This document shows positions 10,154 to 21,417 of a stretch of DNA of 54,806 bases, piece after piece (the first letter of the stretch is position 1; each line of letters begins with the position of its first letter). The position numbers were made by a program, and so were the translations under genes. Origin of the DNA: JAXGMQ01 sp964613055 (GTDB lineage: Bacteria > Caldisericota > Caldisericia > JAAYUI01); contig CAZTGD010000012.1 of NCBI GenBank assembly GCA_964613055.1, forward strand, positions 1-54,806, written 5' to 3'. The notes below the pieces were generated by a model, which saw only the letters and a list, made by a program, of their open reading frames with translations, did no database searches and was not told the origin of the DNA.

Positions 10154-13100
10154 TCAGCCTTCAATGGTGATGGTTATTCTCGTGTCGTTTCTTTCGACTG
10201 TAACCTTGTTTCCTATCAGTTCAATAACTTTCTGCACAAAGTCAATTGGCACCATCATTTTTGCTCCAACCATGTAAGGTGCAACGGAAAGTGTATAGGG
10301 GTTACCATTCACAGTGGCATTCATGGTGTTCAATATGCAATTGGCGGTCATGTTGCCAGCTGTTACGGTCATTGTGTTGCCTTGCGTAGCAGCGTTAATG
10401 CCATCGATCATGTCTGCGATATCCGTGAGCGGAACCATAACGGTGTTTGTCGCCTCGTCCAGCTCAGGTGGTTGAATTGTATTCTCTGGTTCTCCGTTGA
10501 ATACCGGCACTGAATCAAAGAGACCCAGGTCGATAACGGTGACTCTCTTGATGAAGTATTCAGTTGGTCCACCTGTGTTTGTGTTTCCAGCGACATCTAT
10601 CGCTTCTACTGTAACCGTAAATTTCTCACCTGTGTCTATCTCGAAGCGATCGCTCTTCCACACATCATTTGTGATGTATACGTTTGCAACCGGAACATCA
10701 TCTCCACCCTGACTTACTGTTATTTTCTGGATCTGTGAACCTGGGGTTATCCTACCCATGAGATATATCTTACCGGATTCACCATATACATTGAATGCAT
10801 CAATATCAGCCTGTTGTGGCATTAATATCTGTGGTGGTATGGTGTCCAATGTTACCCTAACTACTACCGCTGACTCAACTCCGTTTGCACCGGTCGCCAG
10901 CAGAGTTATCAGGTTTTCACCCTCTTCGAGATTTATCTGAGATTCCCACTTGCCATCAGCTCCAACCTTGGCATCCTTCTTTTCGACCATAAGCGTCGCG
11001 CCAACCGATATAGTTCCCGTTAGATTGATTGTTGACTTGTTGGTTATTGCTTCAAAGTCATCAACATCAATCGATGGAGGTGTTAGGTCTATATCAACAA
11101 ATAGCACAGTCTTTCCTTGAAGTTTATCATCTAAGCTTGCTGTGACATAGATCTTTGAACGTGTTTCAGGCGTTACGTTCTCGAATGTAACCTCACCTGC
11201 GGCGTCTGTTGTGCCTTCCATCTCGATGTTTCCATCCTCGGAAATGAATGTCACCTTGGCACCCTCGACATCACTTTCTGAGCCTACATTCTCTACCTTC
11301 ACGAGCACAGAGTCAGGTTGTCCTAGCTTGAGAATCTCATTGTAAGGTGTCGCTGTGACCTTGAGACCCTCTATTACGTCAAACAGTACCGCGCATCTTG
11401 TGTGGTTGTCAAAAGAATTGTCATATCTGAGTCCGGTCTCTTCCTCTGTTCCTATCTTGTTTACCCTTTCATTCATACTGAGCTCTCTGTTGATTGAAAG
11501 TTGTGCTGTGTTCTCACCTGTACCAGTTGGTTTCCAGTAGATGATGGTTTCCATAGCCTTCGGGTCATCCACAGACTCCACCAACTTACCCTTTATCCAA
11601 TGCTCATAGAGGTTTGCATCTCGATATCTCCAATCCTGATATCTTTCTAGCTCTAACCATCCTCCAGGCTTGATCATTCCGTCTCTCTCGTCTGCTGGGT
11701 AAACACGTGCTATGAAGTGATTTCTTTGGGCATATGTTGCATCGTACGCTTCTGGATCAAGTAGTTCTGTAGAGGCTTCCTCGCCTGTTTCAGGATTGAA
11801 GAGCTTGACCGTTGGTGCTTCGACTCTTGCGTTTCTATTCGATAGAGCTTCCCAGTCAAGTCTGAAGGTGTGGTCCATGGTTCCGTAGTATGTACCAAGA
11901 GGGCCCATCCTTGCGAAGTATCTCTTATCCATATAGTTTGGATCAAATTCGTCATACCAACCTGGGAAACCAATTACGTCAGCATGTTCACCATCATTAG
12001 ACAGCTCATTATTTCCAACCAATCCTCCAAGGTCACACACATCATCAGGCCAGTAGTAGAACTCAACGCTACCATTCTGGTTGAATGACAGTGAGTCAGC
12101 AAAAGTTAACGCTGAATCCATGTCAAGGTCAGCGAACACATATCCACCCTCATAAGGCTGGTTATAGATAGCTCCCCAACCCCATCCACGGTTGTTTGCG
12201 GGTGGAAGGTCCCAAGAGTTCTCAACCTCGTAGCTGTTGTCGTCATAACGCCAGTTTGTAGTGTTGTAGTGAACTAGTGGATCTGGGAAGTTTGTATACC
12301 ACCAGCCGTCTACTCTGCCCATATACATGTAGTTTACATAAACCCTCATTGAACAGAAGCGGTTCATCTCAGAGACATTGCTATACATTGGATCTATTTC
12401 ACCATCATTGTTCCTGTCGATACCGATGAACGGATAGTAGCGTAAACCCTCGCTCATCATATAGTAAGTCTGTACCCAGTTTATGATGTCATCACCAAGA
12501 CCGTAACCTGCCACACCGTAGTTGGCGAATATATTGCCTATTTCAGTATTACCGCACACCTGGTAGTTGAAGTTCTGTGGTCTTGTGATGTATGGGGTGA
12601 ACCTAGCTGTGTCTGAGCCTGAGCCTGAGCAGACAGATACATCTGTGGCGATGCCCTTGATCAGAGATCCCTGAGCATCCCAACATGTTGCCTTGACTTT
12701 ATACGTTCTATCGTCGTTTGCAGTCATTATGAAATCTATATCATCAAACGTCTCTGTGGTTTCAAGGTTTGTGATAGCATACTTCACCTCTGGCTGAACG
12801 ACCTTCACGGCAACTTTTGCTCTCTGCAGTCTGTCAGGTGTGTATGCATAGACCTCAAACTCACCCTGGTCGTTGGCTACGAATCCTGTGAACTCATATC
12901 GACCGGTTGCCTCACCGGCTTCATCTCTTTCAACAGCAAAGCCAATCGGTCTAAATGGGAACTGAGGATCACCGTAAAGCAGTGAGTTGCAGACGGTTGA
13001 TGAATCGTAGTTGTGCAGGTCAAGTCTTGTCCAGTAGTACTGTGGTAGAACAGCATTCACACCGTAGTAGTATTGGTTATCAGGGTGTGGATCATTGAAA

Positions 13101-16100
13101 CAGTGTGTCCAGATATCTCTGTCCTTGACGTGTCTGTTTCCGAATGCATCTTCGATACCCTTGGTGAAATCAACAGGCTCACCTGCGTTATCGGTGAATG
13201 TGAAGTGCAGTGGCGTGTCGGGGTTTTGAAGTTCTGGTGTCATACCAGCGGTTATTGGTTCTGGTCCGTAGGTCATGTTGAGCGTTTCCCTTGGGAACAC
13301 CTCAAGCTTCTTGGTTCCAGCCAAATAAACCTCGTGGCTCATGGAGCCGATGGCTCCATCTATTGAATCATAGAGTGGTCTGAATGATCTGTCTCCATCA
13401 TCGTCACCATACTTGTAGGCGTTTATCCAGATGGGCAACGTCTCATCTGCACTTACCACGTGGTCTCTGTAACCCATTGGAAGCGGTTCGCCAGTGGGTC
13501 CGTAGCCACCAAAGTCAAAGCCAACCATGTCCGGGTTTACAGTAAGTTTATACAGTCCACCGTTGCGTTGGAATGTTCTCGCATCAATAAACGCTCCAGT
13601 CCATGTGTTTGATGCAAGGTGGTAACTACCCATTATCTCAGTTTCATGATCATCGAAAGTGATGAATCCATCATCGTTGAAGTCATCCTCTGGCATAAAC
13701 TGGATTCCCTGCGCATATACATCTGAGTTCTTTGGAGTACCTGTAACCCATCCGTCACCGGGACCAGTCCAAACCCCCTGATCAAGATCAAGGATACCAC
13801 AATCCTGCCATGCAAACACAACAGCGTCGTTGCACTCTCTGTGCTCCCATTCATCGTAACCTTCGATGTTTTCTACCTTCTCATCCTCGGTTATCCTTGC
13901 TTTAAGAAGGGTTTCTTCACCGACAGTTACTCCACCTGACTCGTTTACATCGTCGTTTTCGAGTTCAATACCCAAGGCGTGAACATCAATACCATCCGTG
14001 ATTGGTTTGACACAGCAGTCCTGGAATATTTTCACAGTACCATCAGCAAGTGTTACCTTGATCTCGATGTTTCCAGGCTGAATTGGAATCAACTCATCTA
14101 TTATAAGAACTTCCTGTCCGCCACCGTATGTAGAGGCCGGCGGGTTGTGATAGATGTTGCTATGACGATAAACCAGAGCTCTTGACTGCTTTAGTGCGGC
14201 ATTTGATGGTAGTCTGGCACCGAGTTCCTGATGGGTATCATCCCTGAATCCAGGATTCACAACATTTGTCCAGTTATCCGGACGCAGTTCGTAGTATTCA
14301 AAGTTCCTTGCGTCTATCTTTAGATAGCCTGACGTGTTGTATCTCAACGGCACGTTTTCGACTGCACGGTGTCTGAATTCACTTACCAGTCTCTTCTCTA
14401 TATATCCAGTGTCATTGCTACTTGCACCGATGATATTCGGCCTGATATATCTCTCTGGATACATGAACGGACCGGATACCTCTATCTTCTGAATCTTCAA
14501 CCAGCTGTCGCCGCTGACTGGTTCGAATGCGTACTTGTCCCAATCGCATCCGTTTAGGGACTTGGTCGGTGAGACTAGAGTAAAGAAGATACCGTAGTCT
14601 GTGAATGGATAGAACTCTGTACCCAGCTTGTTGTAAAGTTCGTAGTAGAGTGCTGGATAGGAGTTGAATCCGCCACCGCGAAGCGAACCAATGGCACGTG
14701 CACAGTGTGATTGACCACCGGTGTATGCCCTGCAGTCCTCGCGGTAGTTATCACATATTGGATCGTACCAGTGTCTAATCTGCCTGGTTGGTCTTTGCAT
14801 CTCAGAGAGTGCGTCTGTACCAGATGTGTAGTCTGCTTGTGAGAACTGCAGACCGTGGTCTATAAATTCGAACTCACTGAAGTTCATGACCTCTGCAGGT
14901 TGCACATCAACCTTGAAGGTTCCACAGTAGTCAATTCCTGGTGAGTCATCAAAGATGAAGTATGGTGGGTGGTATGTTGGGTGTGTGTCGTCAAATGACC
15001 AGCTGGAAATGGTGGAGTTGTAGTCAAAGATAGTGTTGGCGAGGTATACCCTGATATACAGGTCAGTACTCGTGTTTCTTGGCTGAACTGGGACATATAT
15101 CTCACCACCATCTGTGTTCTCATCCCAGTTGGTGATCATGGTTGGGATACCGTATGTCTCGATAGCGCCAAAGCGACCTGGGTTAGTCCAGCCCTGGAAG
15201 AACGGAGGTTCGGAGTTTACATAGCTGTTGTTGAATCTTCCAATCATGTCTCCCCTGTTGACTGAACCGAGGTTGGGGAATCCTGAGCCAATGTGGCAAA
15301 CATCCTTGCAGATTGACTTCTCGAATGAGCAGTCATGATCATCGAGTTCTGTCGTTATATTTGAATCACCTGTAATAGCCTGTAACCATCCATCTGTGTC
15401 GGTGAATGGCTGTGAAGATGCATATGAGTATCTTCCACCAGTATCACCAATAGCACCGATGTTCACTCTGGCAGAGTATAGCCAGTCAGTTGGGTCAAGA
15501 GCACCTACGGCTCCACCAGGACCATTACCAATCTCTTCCCACCAGCGCCAGAAGGTGTATGTACCGTCTTCGTTAACCTGGATGATATAACGCTCGTTTG
15601 GTTCATCAGGACTCATTGCGGTACAGAGATACTTGATACCTGCGCCATGTGCGTTGACGTTGGCAATCATCTTGCCTCTTACGCCTGCCTGAAGGGCAAC
15701 CGTTGAGAACTTCATGCCTGCCGGGTCGTTGATGTCATAATCGTTGTCAGCATCAAAGACACTCAGCACTAGGTTCGGGAATCTCTGGTCAACAGGTGAG
15801 ATACATGTCTTGCCTGCATACTCAATATCAATCCACTCTGGCTCGACAATCATATCGAAACTGCCGTAGCAGTCATACTGGTTGTCAAGACTGCAGTCGG
15901 CTGTGATCATGCCCGATGTAGAAGGTACTGGTCTTGGGGTGTGATCTCCGGGATACTTGCCCTCATACATTGCCTGATCCCATGGTCTGAGCACCCAGTA
16001 TGGGTCATAAATGTTGTACTCGTAGAGATTGTAGTCTTCATCCTCGTACTCTTCGAGAGGTCTCTCTTCTCTTAGTCCAGAGAGTACTGAGTCGGTTGGC

Positions 16101-19100
16101 ACCGGATAGGTCACACCGCCACGCTCGAGGAAAACCTCGATGGTAAGTGGATCACAGGAGCCGTCCTCCTGTACAGAGCCCCTGTATGGGGTGTACTGGA
16201 TGTGCTCAAGCGGGTTCTCTGGTGTCAGCTCAAGAATAGAGTATTCTGCTCCACCGACCTCAAGTGCGTGTGGTGGTGCGGTTGGGTTTCCGATAAAGTA
16301 GTTGTCGTCAACTGTACCGCCACTTGCTCTGCCTGGATCTGCTGGGAACTCAAACCTGTTGAATACGAGGTCATCACGGTAATCAAGGGCATAAACTCTC
16401 AGCCCGTGGTAGAATCCTTCGATGTACTGGTCGTGGTTGTCAGAACCTGATATGTCACCACTGATTCCCACAACGGCGTCACGCCAATAGTATCCATCGG
16501 CACAGTCACCGTAGCTGAATCTAACACTTCCATCATCATAAAGGGTTGCGGCGAAGTTCAGGTCAGCAGGTGAATTCTCGTCGTATGGATAGCTGGAACG
16601 CGTTGCCCATCTTACCCTCAACTGTGATGGATCCGGTTGACAGTAGAATATCTGCAGGTTGTCGTTTGGAGTAATACCTGAGCTCGGGGCATAGTAGCAG
16701 TGCTGATACGTACCAAGTGGGCATATGGTGTAGTCTCTGTATGCGGTGCCGTACCTGTATCCAAACCAGTAGTAGGTGTATGGGGTGTAACCCATTCGTG
16801 GATGCTGGTTGACTGGTGGGATATTGAAACCAAGGTAGCCAACGGGTGTGATATAGAGTGGTGAGCCTGCTGGGAACACATGGTCATAGAGTGGGAAGGC
16901 AAACGGTAGAGAAATCTCATCCGTGTAGCAATAGCCATTCAGCCACGTGCTTGTGAATTCGTCTTTGTCCAAAGCATACTCTGGCACAAGTCCATCACAG
17001 TACTCGGTAAAGGTGTTGGCTTCAAGCGTCTGGATGTAGTCTGTGTATGGCTCTCTTGCAGGTATTCCTTCCTGATAGACACCATTGAGCTTGACAACAT
17101 ACTTTTCACCTGGCTGTGGTGGTGGGTCAACGGACACCTGTATGTCAGAGGTCTGCTCGACCTTCAGGTGGAACTCGTCGTCCTCAGTAACAGGCACACC
17201 GTCTATCTTGACGTTGAGGTCAACCTTGCCTGGGAGAACGGGGATGTCCATGAATCTCGGATCTCCGCATCTGCCCATTGAGACCATTGAGACCTTTGAC
17301 TTGATGTCATAGATCTCGCCTGCCGCCAGCCTTGTTCCGCATGGGTACCAGTAGCTGAATGGGGTTAGGGCTGAGTCACCATTTGAATTTGCGGATGAGG
17401 TTTCATAGTTCTCAACACCCGCGGTGTCGTTCAGCTTGTAAACGTATTTGTTCATACCGACATGGTGTCCGCCCTTTTTCAACCTAAGGCGGTTACCAGC
17501 CGATGGAATCTGTTCAATGTGATAAGCAGTAGCGTTGTCGAAGTAGACATCAATACCGTATCTATTCTTGTTATAGTTATAATAGTTCGCATGGTAGAAA
17601 CCAACTGCACCCTCTATGTTGCCACCGGTTAGTGCAATATCCATGTCTGCTGGCCAGAAGTCGGTTTCGATGTGCCACTGACCACCAAACACGTAGGAGT
17701 CGACGTCATATACTGTATCCTCAACAAGCAGATCACCGCTCATCATCGGGTTGAGCATCTCAAAATGTTCAACCACCGAGTATCTACCTGTTCCAGCACC
17801 ACTGGCTATGGGTGTACCAAAGTCATGTGCAAGGTCAGGTGTGAAACGGAGGAAGTGCATTGCCGACCAGCCACCGGAGTTGTGCCAGCCGTAGTAACTG
17901 CGGTTGTATCCCGAGTAGTAGTACATCTGACCGAATCCAGCACCGTCATGGTCCATGTATACACAGCCCATTCCGACTCTCTTCTCATAGCTTGGCGAAT
18001 CCCTATGATCCTCAATAATCAGGTCATAGTTGAACTGATACTGATTCCACAGGCCGGGTCCATCGTTTGTGCAAACATCGTCACCATCAGAATCAAGACC
18101 GCGATACCACATGAGAGCTGTTGAAATCTGTGAGTCGTAATATGAATAATCGTAGAGCCGCCAGGCGTTTCTTCCACCTGGGACTGGGAGTGTTATGTTG
18201 TGATAGCTACCCCAGCTGTAGGGGAAATGATAACCATAACCGTAGTATCTTGCGTAGTATGTACCTGGGACATTGTACTGATATGTATAGTTTCTTAGAT
18301 AATACGAGCTGGTTACTGTTGTGTCCTCATAAAGTTTGAGTTTGTCATCATTAGTCAGGTCTGGATGGTCATCACACTCTATTGCAAGCAGGTCTCCGCA
18401 CTCTCGCGTATACGAATAGTACCTCATATAGCCGTAGGGATAGTAACTCCACGAGCTGTAGTCGTAGACGTATCCACTACTATAGGAGTACACCTGACCA
18501 GCGTTGTGAGTATGTGGATTATATGTGTATGGTGATTGACGTGAGAGTGCTCCCGCCTGCTGGTAGAACCAGTCCCTACCAGCACTCTGCACCGTAGCTT
18601 CTGCTGGCGGGTTTGTAAGAGTGGAGCCATCGGTATATCCAGAGATTCCAAATGCACCGGCACCCATATTGTTCTCACCGCGATTATATAATCCTTCAGC
18701 GTTTCCACCATGACGGTCGGGACTCCATCTGTACAGTCCAGCGCCGAAATCGGAGTCGTTGAAGTCCTCAATACCATAGGGGTGAACACCCTCTGTATCC
18801 CATGCGAACATGTATGTGGTGTCGAAACCGGCGGCAAGGGAGGGATCCCAGTAGATCAACTCACCCTCGTCGTAAAGACCATTTGGCTCCCAACAGCCTA
18901 CAGGTTCGTCATAGAAGGACAGTCCTGGAGGCATTGTGATGATGGGTCTTCCGTAGTCCAGGTCGCCAGCGACTACATATGAACCGGCTGGATAGGTTAT
19001 CTTGGTTCCAGCGTCGGTTGGACCTGTTGGGGGTTCGGAGTAGACCTCCATATCTACCATTCTCTGGTCACCCTCATTAACGAGACCTGGGTTGAAAGGA

Positions 19101-21220
19101 GTGGTTATTGTGCTGTCGAAAGGATTTGGTTGGAACGGTAAACCAAGAATAGCAGGCTCTTTGTTGATGTCACGATAGAATGGTTCACCGCAACCGAAGT
19201 CGAAGTTGTCCATGTCGACAGAGCCAGGTGTTGGAAGTGATGTCCAGTCCCATGAGGTTTCGTAATAAAGGTAGTCATCGTTGAATTCAGTCAGGTTGAA
19301 ATCCCAGTCCATAGCTGTTTCAACGTCCTGACAACCTACAAAGAGCTCACCGGCTTTGAAATTGACATGGTCATCAGCCAGTGACAGCTGATAACACTCG
19401 CCTCCCTGAGCACGGTTGTTGTCTATGCCGTTGTCAAGGAACAGCTGAAGACCGATGTACTCCCTGTAAAGCAAGGCAACGTTGTAGAATGTAGTGACAG
19501 GCATATAGAAGCTTCTGCCGTTTACATCGAGTGCTGTTGCCTTGTTGAGATTCTGTGCCATCGCAACTATATCACCGTTGGGGGAGTGGAACTGGGCGGC
19601 AGTCATGGATGGATACATCTCTACGGGTTCGTAGGTATCCTTCTGCATGACACCAGACCACAGGTCTGATTCAACATGGATGTTATATTTGTAGGAACAG
19701 CTGGTTCGAAGTGTTTCAAGCATGATAATGGCATCACCCATATAGAATCCGCCACAGCTTGCACCCATTCCGTTTATTCTTCCATTGATGTTGGTTAGCC
19801 TGATGTCTCCTATGGACACCTCACCGTCATCATCAGCGTCAAAGTACACCTGGTCATATAGGTTTGTACCTGCTGAGCTGGTGTGTCTTATCTGGTCATT
19901 GATGCTCAGTAAGTTCATGTCAAGCAGAGCGTAGTTGTTCGCCAACTGCCAGTTGTAGTCCTGATCAATGAGACCGACAAGCGTTCCCTTTGTGAAGCTG
20001 AAAGACTCTCCACCCCATTCGATTGTGTATGTGTTAAGCCTGAGGTCGAGGTTGTCGAATGTACCCGAATTATTGGCATCGCTGAAGATTGGCTCGCCGT
20101 AGGTATAGGTGCCGTTTCCGTCAACGTCTATAAGGAATACACCAGTAGAGAAGTTAGACAGAGCCAGACCATGGTCCCAATCATAAGCGAGTATGTTTGA
20201 ATCATTGGGTGTCCATCTTGTCATATCCGAATCTGATGTTTGGGTGTTCCACAATACGGGTTTTCCAGGGTAGTATGCGTTTGGTGTTATACCATCCGGT
20301 CCACCAACAAGACCTGATGACGTGTGGAAACCATCCGGTGCGTATGCACCTTCACGCAGGTAGTCAGTCTGATCTGCAATACCGAGTTGCCAAACTCGAT
20401 CTATACCCTCTTCTTCGTCCCACCACCAGTAGTGAATCCTCTCGTGGTAGTTTGGAACAGGATATGCAAGACCACCTTGATTGTAGTTTGGGTTGAAGAT
20501 ATATGGTCCCTGGGTGTTGTTGTCGCCACTTGGATCTACAACCATGCGTGGGTTTGTATCACAATCATTCCATCTTGTTGTACCATCGCTGGAGAATATT
20601 GAGTTGCTTCTGTAGAAATCTGAGGTTGGGTCAGCAGGCTCCCAGTATCTGCAGTCATGGAACTTGCCATCTGGGTCAATCCAGACCTGTCCAATCTCAT
20701 CCATGACTATGTGTCGCTTATCATACAGCTGGCTATCTCCACCATCAGCATCAACCGTCAGGAAGACCTCGCAGTAAAGATAAGGCAATACCGACCAGTT
20801 ATCGTCTGCAGACTGATCTACACCCTGGTTGATAAGACCTTCCCCCGTGTCGACGTATGCGTTCATGCAGTTGGGCATCTGGTTATTACTAGTACCCCAC
20901 ATGTCGTCATCTTCATACTGCCACGGGAAAAATACACCTTCTTGGGCATCATATGTGGGTGTGCCTGTGAGACCGGCTTCCTCATCAAATCTGCCGGTAT
21001 TCAGGTTTACGTCTACACCTTCATAGTCCGTAGCTCTTCCATTGAGTAACGGTCTGCCGTAGCGATCATATCCGCACCGATTCCATCTGCCTACGATCAT
21101 GGTTACATCTCTTACATCACCATTCTCATCAGCATTGACAGACATTGTACCAACAAAACCACTCGTTAGCATTCCAACAATCATCAACGACGCTACGAGT
21201 AAACTTAGTACTCTCTTCAT
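10154..21220 (-). CDS. GP2: giant secreted surface protein with Tyr-rich insert (3688 aa)
   Basis: This is the longest paralogue. ATG 21220 follows AAGGAGAGG. A signal peptide of about 31 residues (ending near SVNA) precedes the family motif GYDRYGRPL / FPWQ / MPNCM. A canonical calcium loop DADDDGEVSIGD lies near residue 457. Residues about 887-1117 form a remarkable Tyr-rich stretch (for example YSYSSGYVYDYSSWSYYPYG). About 1433-1600 is a beta-sandwich insert (ITPVGYLGFN, LYDDGSVRFSYGD, VVGISG) resembling nidogen-like or lectin-like modules, with a counterpart only in GP3. Later loops are DFNDDGFITFDD (about 2511), DRNNDGEIDP (about 2932) and DLDMDSALTFAD (about 3029). The tail repeats the family pattern: Big-type (about 3293-3370), two Ig-like domains (about 3378-3560) and a stalk domain (about 3560-3688). 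Many cysteines match positions in the paralogues. The biochemical role is unknown, and export plus structural function is inferred. Confidence 0.9.
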   Translation of the reverse strand: MKRVLSLLVASLMIVGMLTSGFVGTMSVNADENGDVRDVTMIVGRWNRCGYDRYGRPLLNGRATDYEGVDVNLNTGRFDEEAGLTGTPTYDAQEGVFFPWQYEDDDMWGTSNNQMPNCMNAYVDTGEGLINQGVDQSADDNWSVLPYLYCEVFLTVDADGGDSQLYDKRHIVMDEIGQVWIDPDGKFHDCRYWEPADPTSDFYRSNSIFSSDGTTRWNDCDTNPRMVVDPSGDNNTQGPYIFNPNYNQGGLAYPVPNYHERIHYWWWDEEEGIDRVWQLGIADQTDYLREGAYAPDGFHTSSGLVGGPDGITPNAYYPGKPVLWNTQTSDSDMTRWTPNDSNILAYDWDHGLALSNFSTGVFLIDVDGNGTYTYGEPIFSDANNSGTFDNLDLRLNTYTIEWGGESFSFTKGTLVGLIDQDYNWQLANNYALLDMNLLSINDQIRHTSSAGTNLYDQVYFDADDDGEVSIGDIRLTNINGRINGMGASCGGFYMGDAIIMLETLRTSCSYKYNIHVESDLWSGVMQKDTYEPVEMYPSMTAAQFHSPNGDIVAMAQNLNKATALDVNGRSFYMPVTTFYNVALLYREYIGLQLFLDNGIDNNRAQGGECYQLSLADDHVNFKAGELFVGCQDVETAMDWDFNLTEFNDDYLYYETSWDWTSLPTPGSVDMDNFDFGCGEPFYRDINKEPAILGLPFQPNPFDSTITTPFNPGLVNEGDQRMVDMEVYSEPPTGPTDAGTKITYPAGSYVVAGDLDYGRPIITMPPGLSFYDEPVGCWEPNGLYDEGELIYWDPSLAAGFDTTYMFAWDTEGVHPYGIEDFNDSDFGAGLYRWSPDRHGGNAEGLYNRGENNMGAGAFGISGYTDGSTLTNPPAEATVQSAGRDWFYQQAGALSRQSPYTYNPHTHNAGQVYSYSSGYVYDYSSWSYYPYGYMRYYSYTRECGDLLAIECDDHPDLTNDDKLKLYEDTTVTSSYYLRNYTYQYNVPGTYYARYYGYGYHFPYSWGSYHNITLPVPGGRNAWRLYDYSYYDSQISTALMWYRGLDSDGDDVCTNDGPGLWNQYQFNYDLIIEDHRDSPSYEKRVGMGCVYMDHDGAGFGQMYYYSGYNRSYYGWHNSGGWSAMHFLRFTPDLAHDFGTPIASGAGTGRYSVVEHFEMLNPMMSGDLLVEDTVYDVDSYVFGGQWHIETDFWPADMDIALTGGNIEGAVGFYHANYYNYNKNRYGIDVYFDNATAYHIEQIPSAGNRLRLKKGGHHVGMNKYVYKLNDTAGVENYETSSANSNGDSALTPFSYWYPCGTRLAAGEIYDIKSKVSMVSMGRCGDPRFMDIPVLPGKVDLNVKIDGVPVTEDDEFHLKVEQTSDIQVSVDPPPQPGEKYVVKLNGVYQEGIPAREPYTDYIQTLEANTFTEYCDGLVPEYALDKDEFTSTWLNGYCYTDEISLPFAFPLYDHVFPAGSPLYITPVGYLGFNIPPVNQHPRMGYTPYTYYWFGYRYGTAYRDYTICPLGTYQHCYYAPSSGITPNDNLQIFYCQPDPSQLRVRWATRSSYPYDENSPADLNFAATLYDDGSVRFSYGDCADGYYWRDAVVGISGDISGSDNHDQYIEGFYHGLRVYALDYRDDLVFNRFEFPADPGRASGGTVDDNYFIGNPTAPPHALEVGGAEYSILELTPENPLEHIQYTPYRGSVQEDGSCDPLTIEVFLERGGVTYPVPTDSVLSGLREERPLEEYEDEDYNLYEYNIYDPYWVLRPWDQAMYEGKYPGDHTPRPVPSTSGMITADCSLDNQYDCYGSFDMIVEPEWIDIEYAGKTCISPVDQRFPNLVLSVFDADNDYDINDPAGMKFSTVALQAGVRGKMIANVNAHGAGIKYLCTAMSPDEPNERYIIQVNEDGTYTFWRWWEEIGNGPGGAVGALDPTDWLYSARVNIGAIGDTGGRYSYASSQPFTDTDGWLQAITGDSNITTELDDHDCSFEKSICKDVCHIGSGFPNLGSVNRGDMIGRFNNSYVNSEPPFFQGWTNPGRFGAIETYGIPTMITNWDENTDGGEIYVPVQPRNTSTDLYIRVYLANTIFDYNSTISSWSFDDTHPTYHPPYFIFDDSPGIDYCGTFKVDVQPAEVMNFSEFEFIDHGLQFSQADYTSGTDALSEMQRPTRQIRHWYDPICDNYREDCRAYTGGQSHCARAIGSLRGGGFNSYPALYYELYNKLGTEFYPFTDYGIFFTLVSPTKSLNGCDWDKYAFEPVSGDSWLKIQKIEVSGPFMYPERYIRPNIIGASSNDTGYIEKRLVSEFRHRAVENVPLRYNTSGYLKIDARNFEYYELRPDNWTNVVNPGFRDDTHQELGARLPSNAALKQSRALVYRHSNIYHNPPASTYGGGQEVLIIDELIPIQPGNIEIKVTLADGTVKIFQDCCVKPITDGIDVHALGIELENDDVNESGGVTVGEETLLKARITEDEKVENIEGYDEWEHRECNDAVVFAWQDCGILDLDQGVWTGPGDGWVTGTPKNSDVYAQGIQFMPEDDFNDDGFITFDDHETEIMGSYHLASNTWTGAFIDARTFQRNGGLYKLTVNPDMVGFDFGGYGPTGEPLPMGYRDHVVSADETLPIWINAYKYGDDDGDRSFRPLYDSIDGAIGSMSHEVYLAGTKKLEVFPRETLNMTYGPEPITAGMTPELQNPDTPLHFTFTDNAGEPVDFTKGIEDAFGNRHVKDRDIWTHCFNDPHPDNQYYYGVNAVLPQYYWTRLDLHNYDSSTVCNSLLYGDPQFPFRPIGFAVERDEAGEATGRYEFTGFVANDQGEFEVYAYTPDRLQRAKVAVKVVQPEVKYAITNLETTETFDDIDFIMTANDDRTYKVKATCWDAQGSLIKGIATDVSVCSGSGSDTARFTPYITRPQNFNYQVCGNTEIGNIFANYGVAGYGLGDDIINWVQTYYMMSEGLRYYPFIGIDRNNDGEIDPMYSNVSEMNRFCSMRVYVNYMYMGRVDGWWYTNFPDPLVHYNTTNWRYDDNSYEVENSWDLPPANNRGWGWGAIYNQPYEGGYVFADLDMDSALTFADSLSFNQNGSVEFYYWPDDVCDLGGLVGNNELSNDGEHADVIGFPGWYDEFDPNYMDKRYFARMGPLGTYYGTMDHTFRLDWEALSNRNARVEAPTVKLFNPETGEEASTELLDPEAYDATYAQRNHFIARVYPADERDGMIKPGGWLELERYQDWRYRDANLYEHWIKGKLVESVDDPKAMETIIYWKPTGTGENTAQLSINRELSMNERVNKIGTEEETGLRYDNSFDNHTRCAVLFDVIEGLKVTATPYNEILKLGQPDSVLVKVENVGSESDVEGAKVTFISEDGNIEMEGTTDAAGEVTFENVTPETRSKIYVTASLDDKLQGKTVLFVDIDLTPPSIDVDDFEAITNKSTINLTGTISVGATLMVEKKDAKVGADGKWESQINLEEGENLITLLATGANGVESAVVVRVTLDTIPPQILMPQQADIDAFNVYGESGKIYLMGRITPGSQIQKITVSQGGDDVPVANVYITNDVWKSDRFEIDTGEKFTVTVEAIDVAGNTNTGGPTEYFIKRVTVIDLGLFDSVPVFNGEPENTIQPPELDEATNTVMVPLTDIADMIDGINAATQGNTMTVTAGNMTANCILNTMNATVNGNPYTLSVAPYMVGAKMMVPIDFVQKVIELIGNKVTVERNDTRITITIEG

Positions 21221-21350
21221 TTGACCTCTCCTTTTAGACTAAAGCCACCAAGGGGCCAATCTAGGGCCACTTCATTCCTTAATGAAATCGAAATAAATCG
21301 TTCAATCAAGCTATTCTTCCTTTGGTTATCAATCTCAATTCTGTCTCACG
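21221..21350 (-). promoter_or_regulatory. GP2 leader region
   Basis: This is the gap between the GP3-end hairpin and the GP2 start. It holds the shared GATTTAT motif on the minus strand (21293-21299), here extended as CGATTTATTTCG, and GGCC-rich sequence just upstream of the strong Shine-Dalgarno AAGGAGAGG. No convincing sigma-70 or sigma-54 promoter was found, which is compatible with read-through from GP3, but a promoter of another sigma class cannot be excluded. Confidence 0.35.
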
Positions 21351-21378
21351 CTCCTCGGGGTGAAATCACCACGAGGAG
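21351..21378 (-). terminator. Stem-loop after GP3 (weak or partial terminator)
   Basis: CTCCTCG pairs with CGAGGAG, continued after one mismatch by GGTG/CACC around the loop AAAT. It lies 40 bases past the GP3 stop codon and has no U-tract in the direction of transcription. Confidence 0.5.
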
Positions 21379-21417
21379 ATACATTTTTCAATTCAAATCA
21401 GCTTCGGAGTAGTTCGA

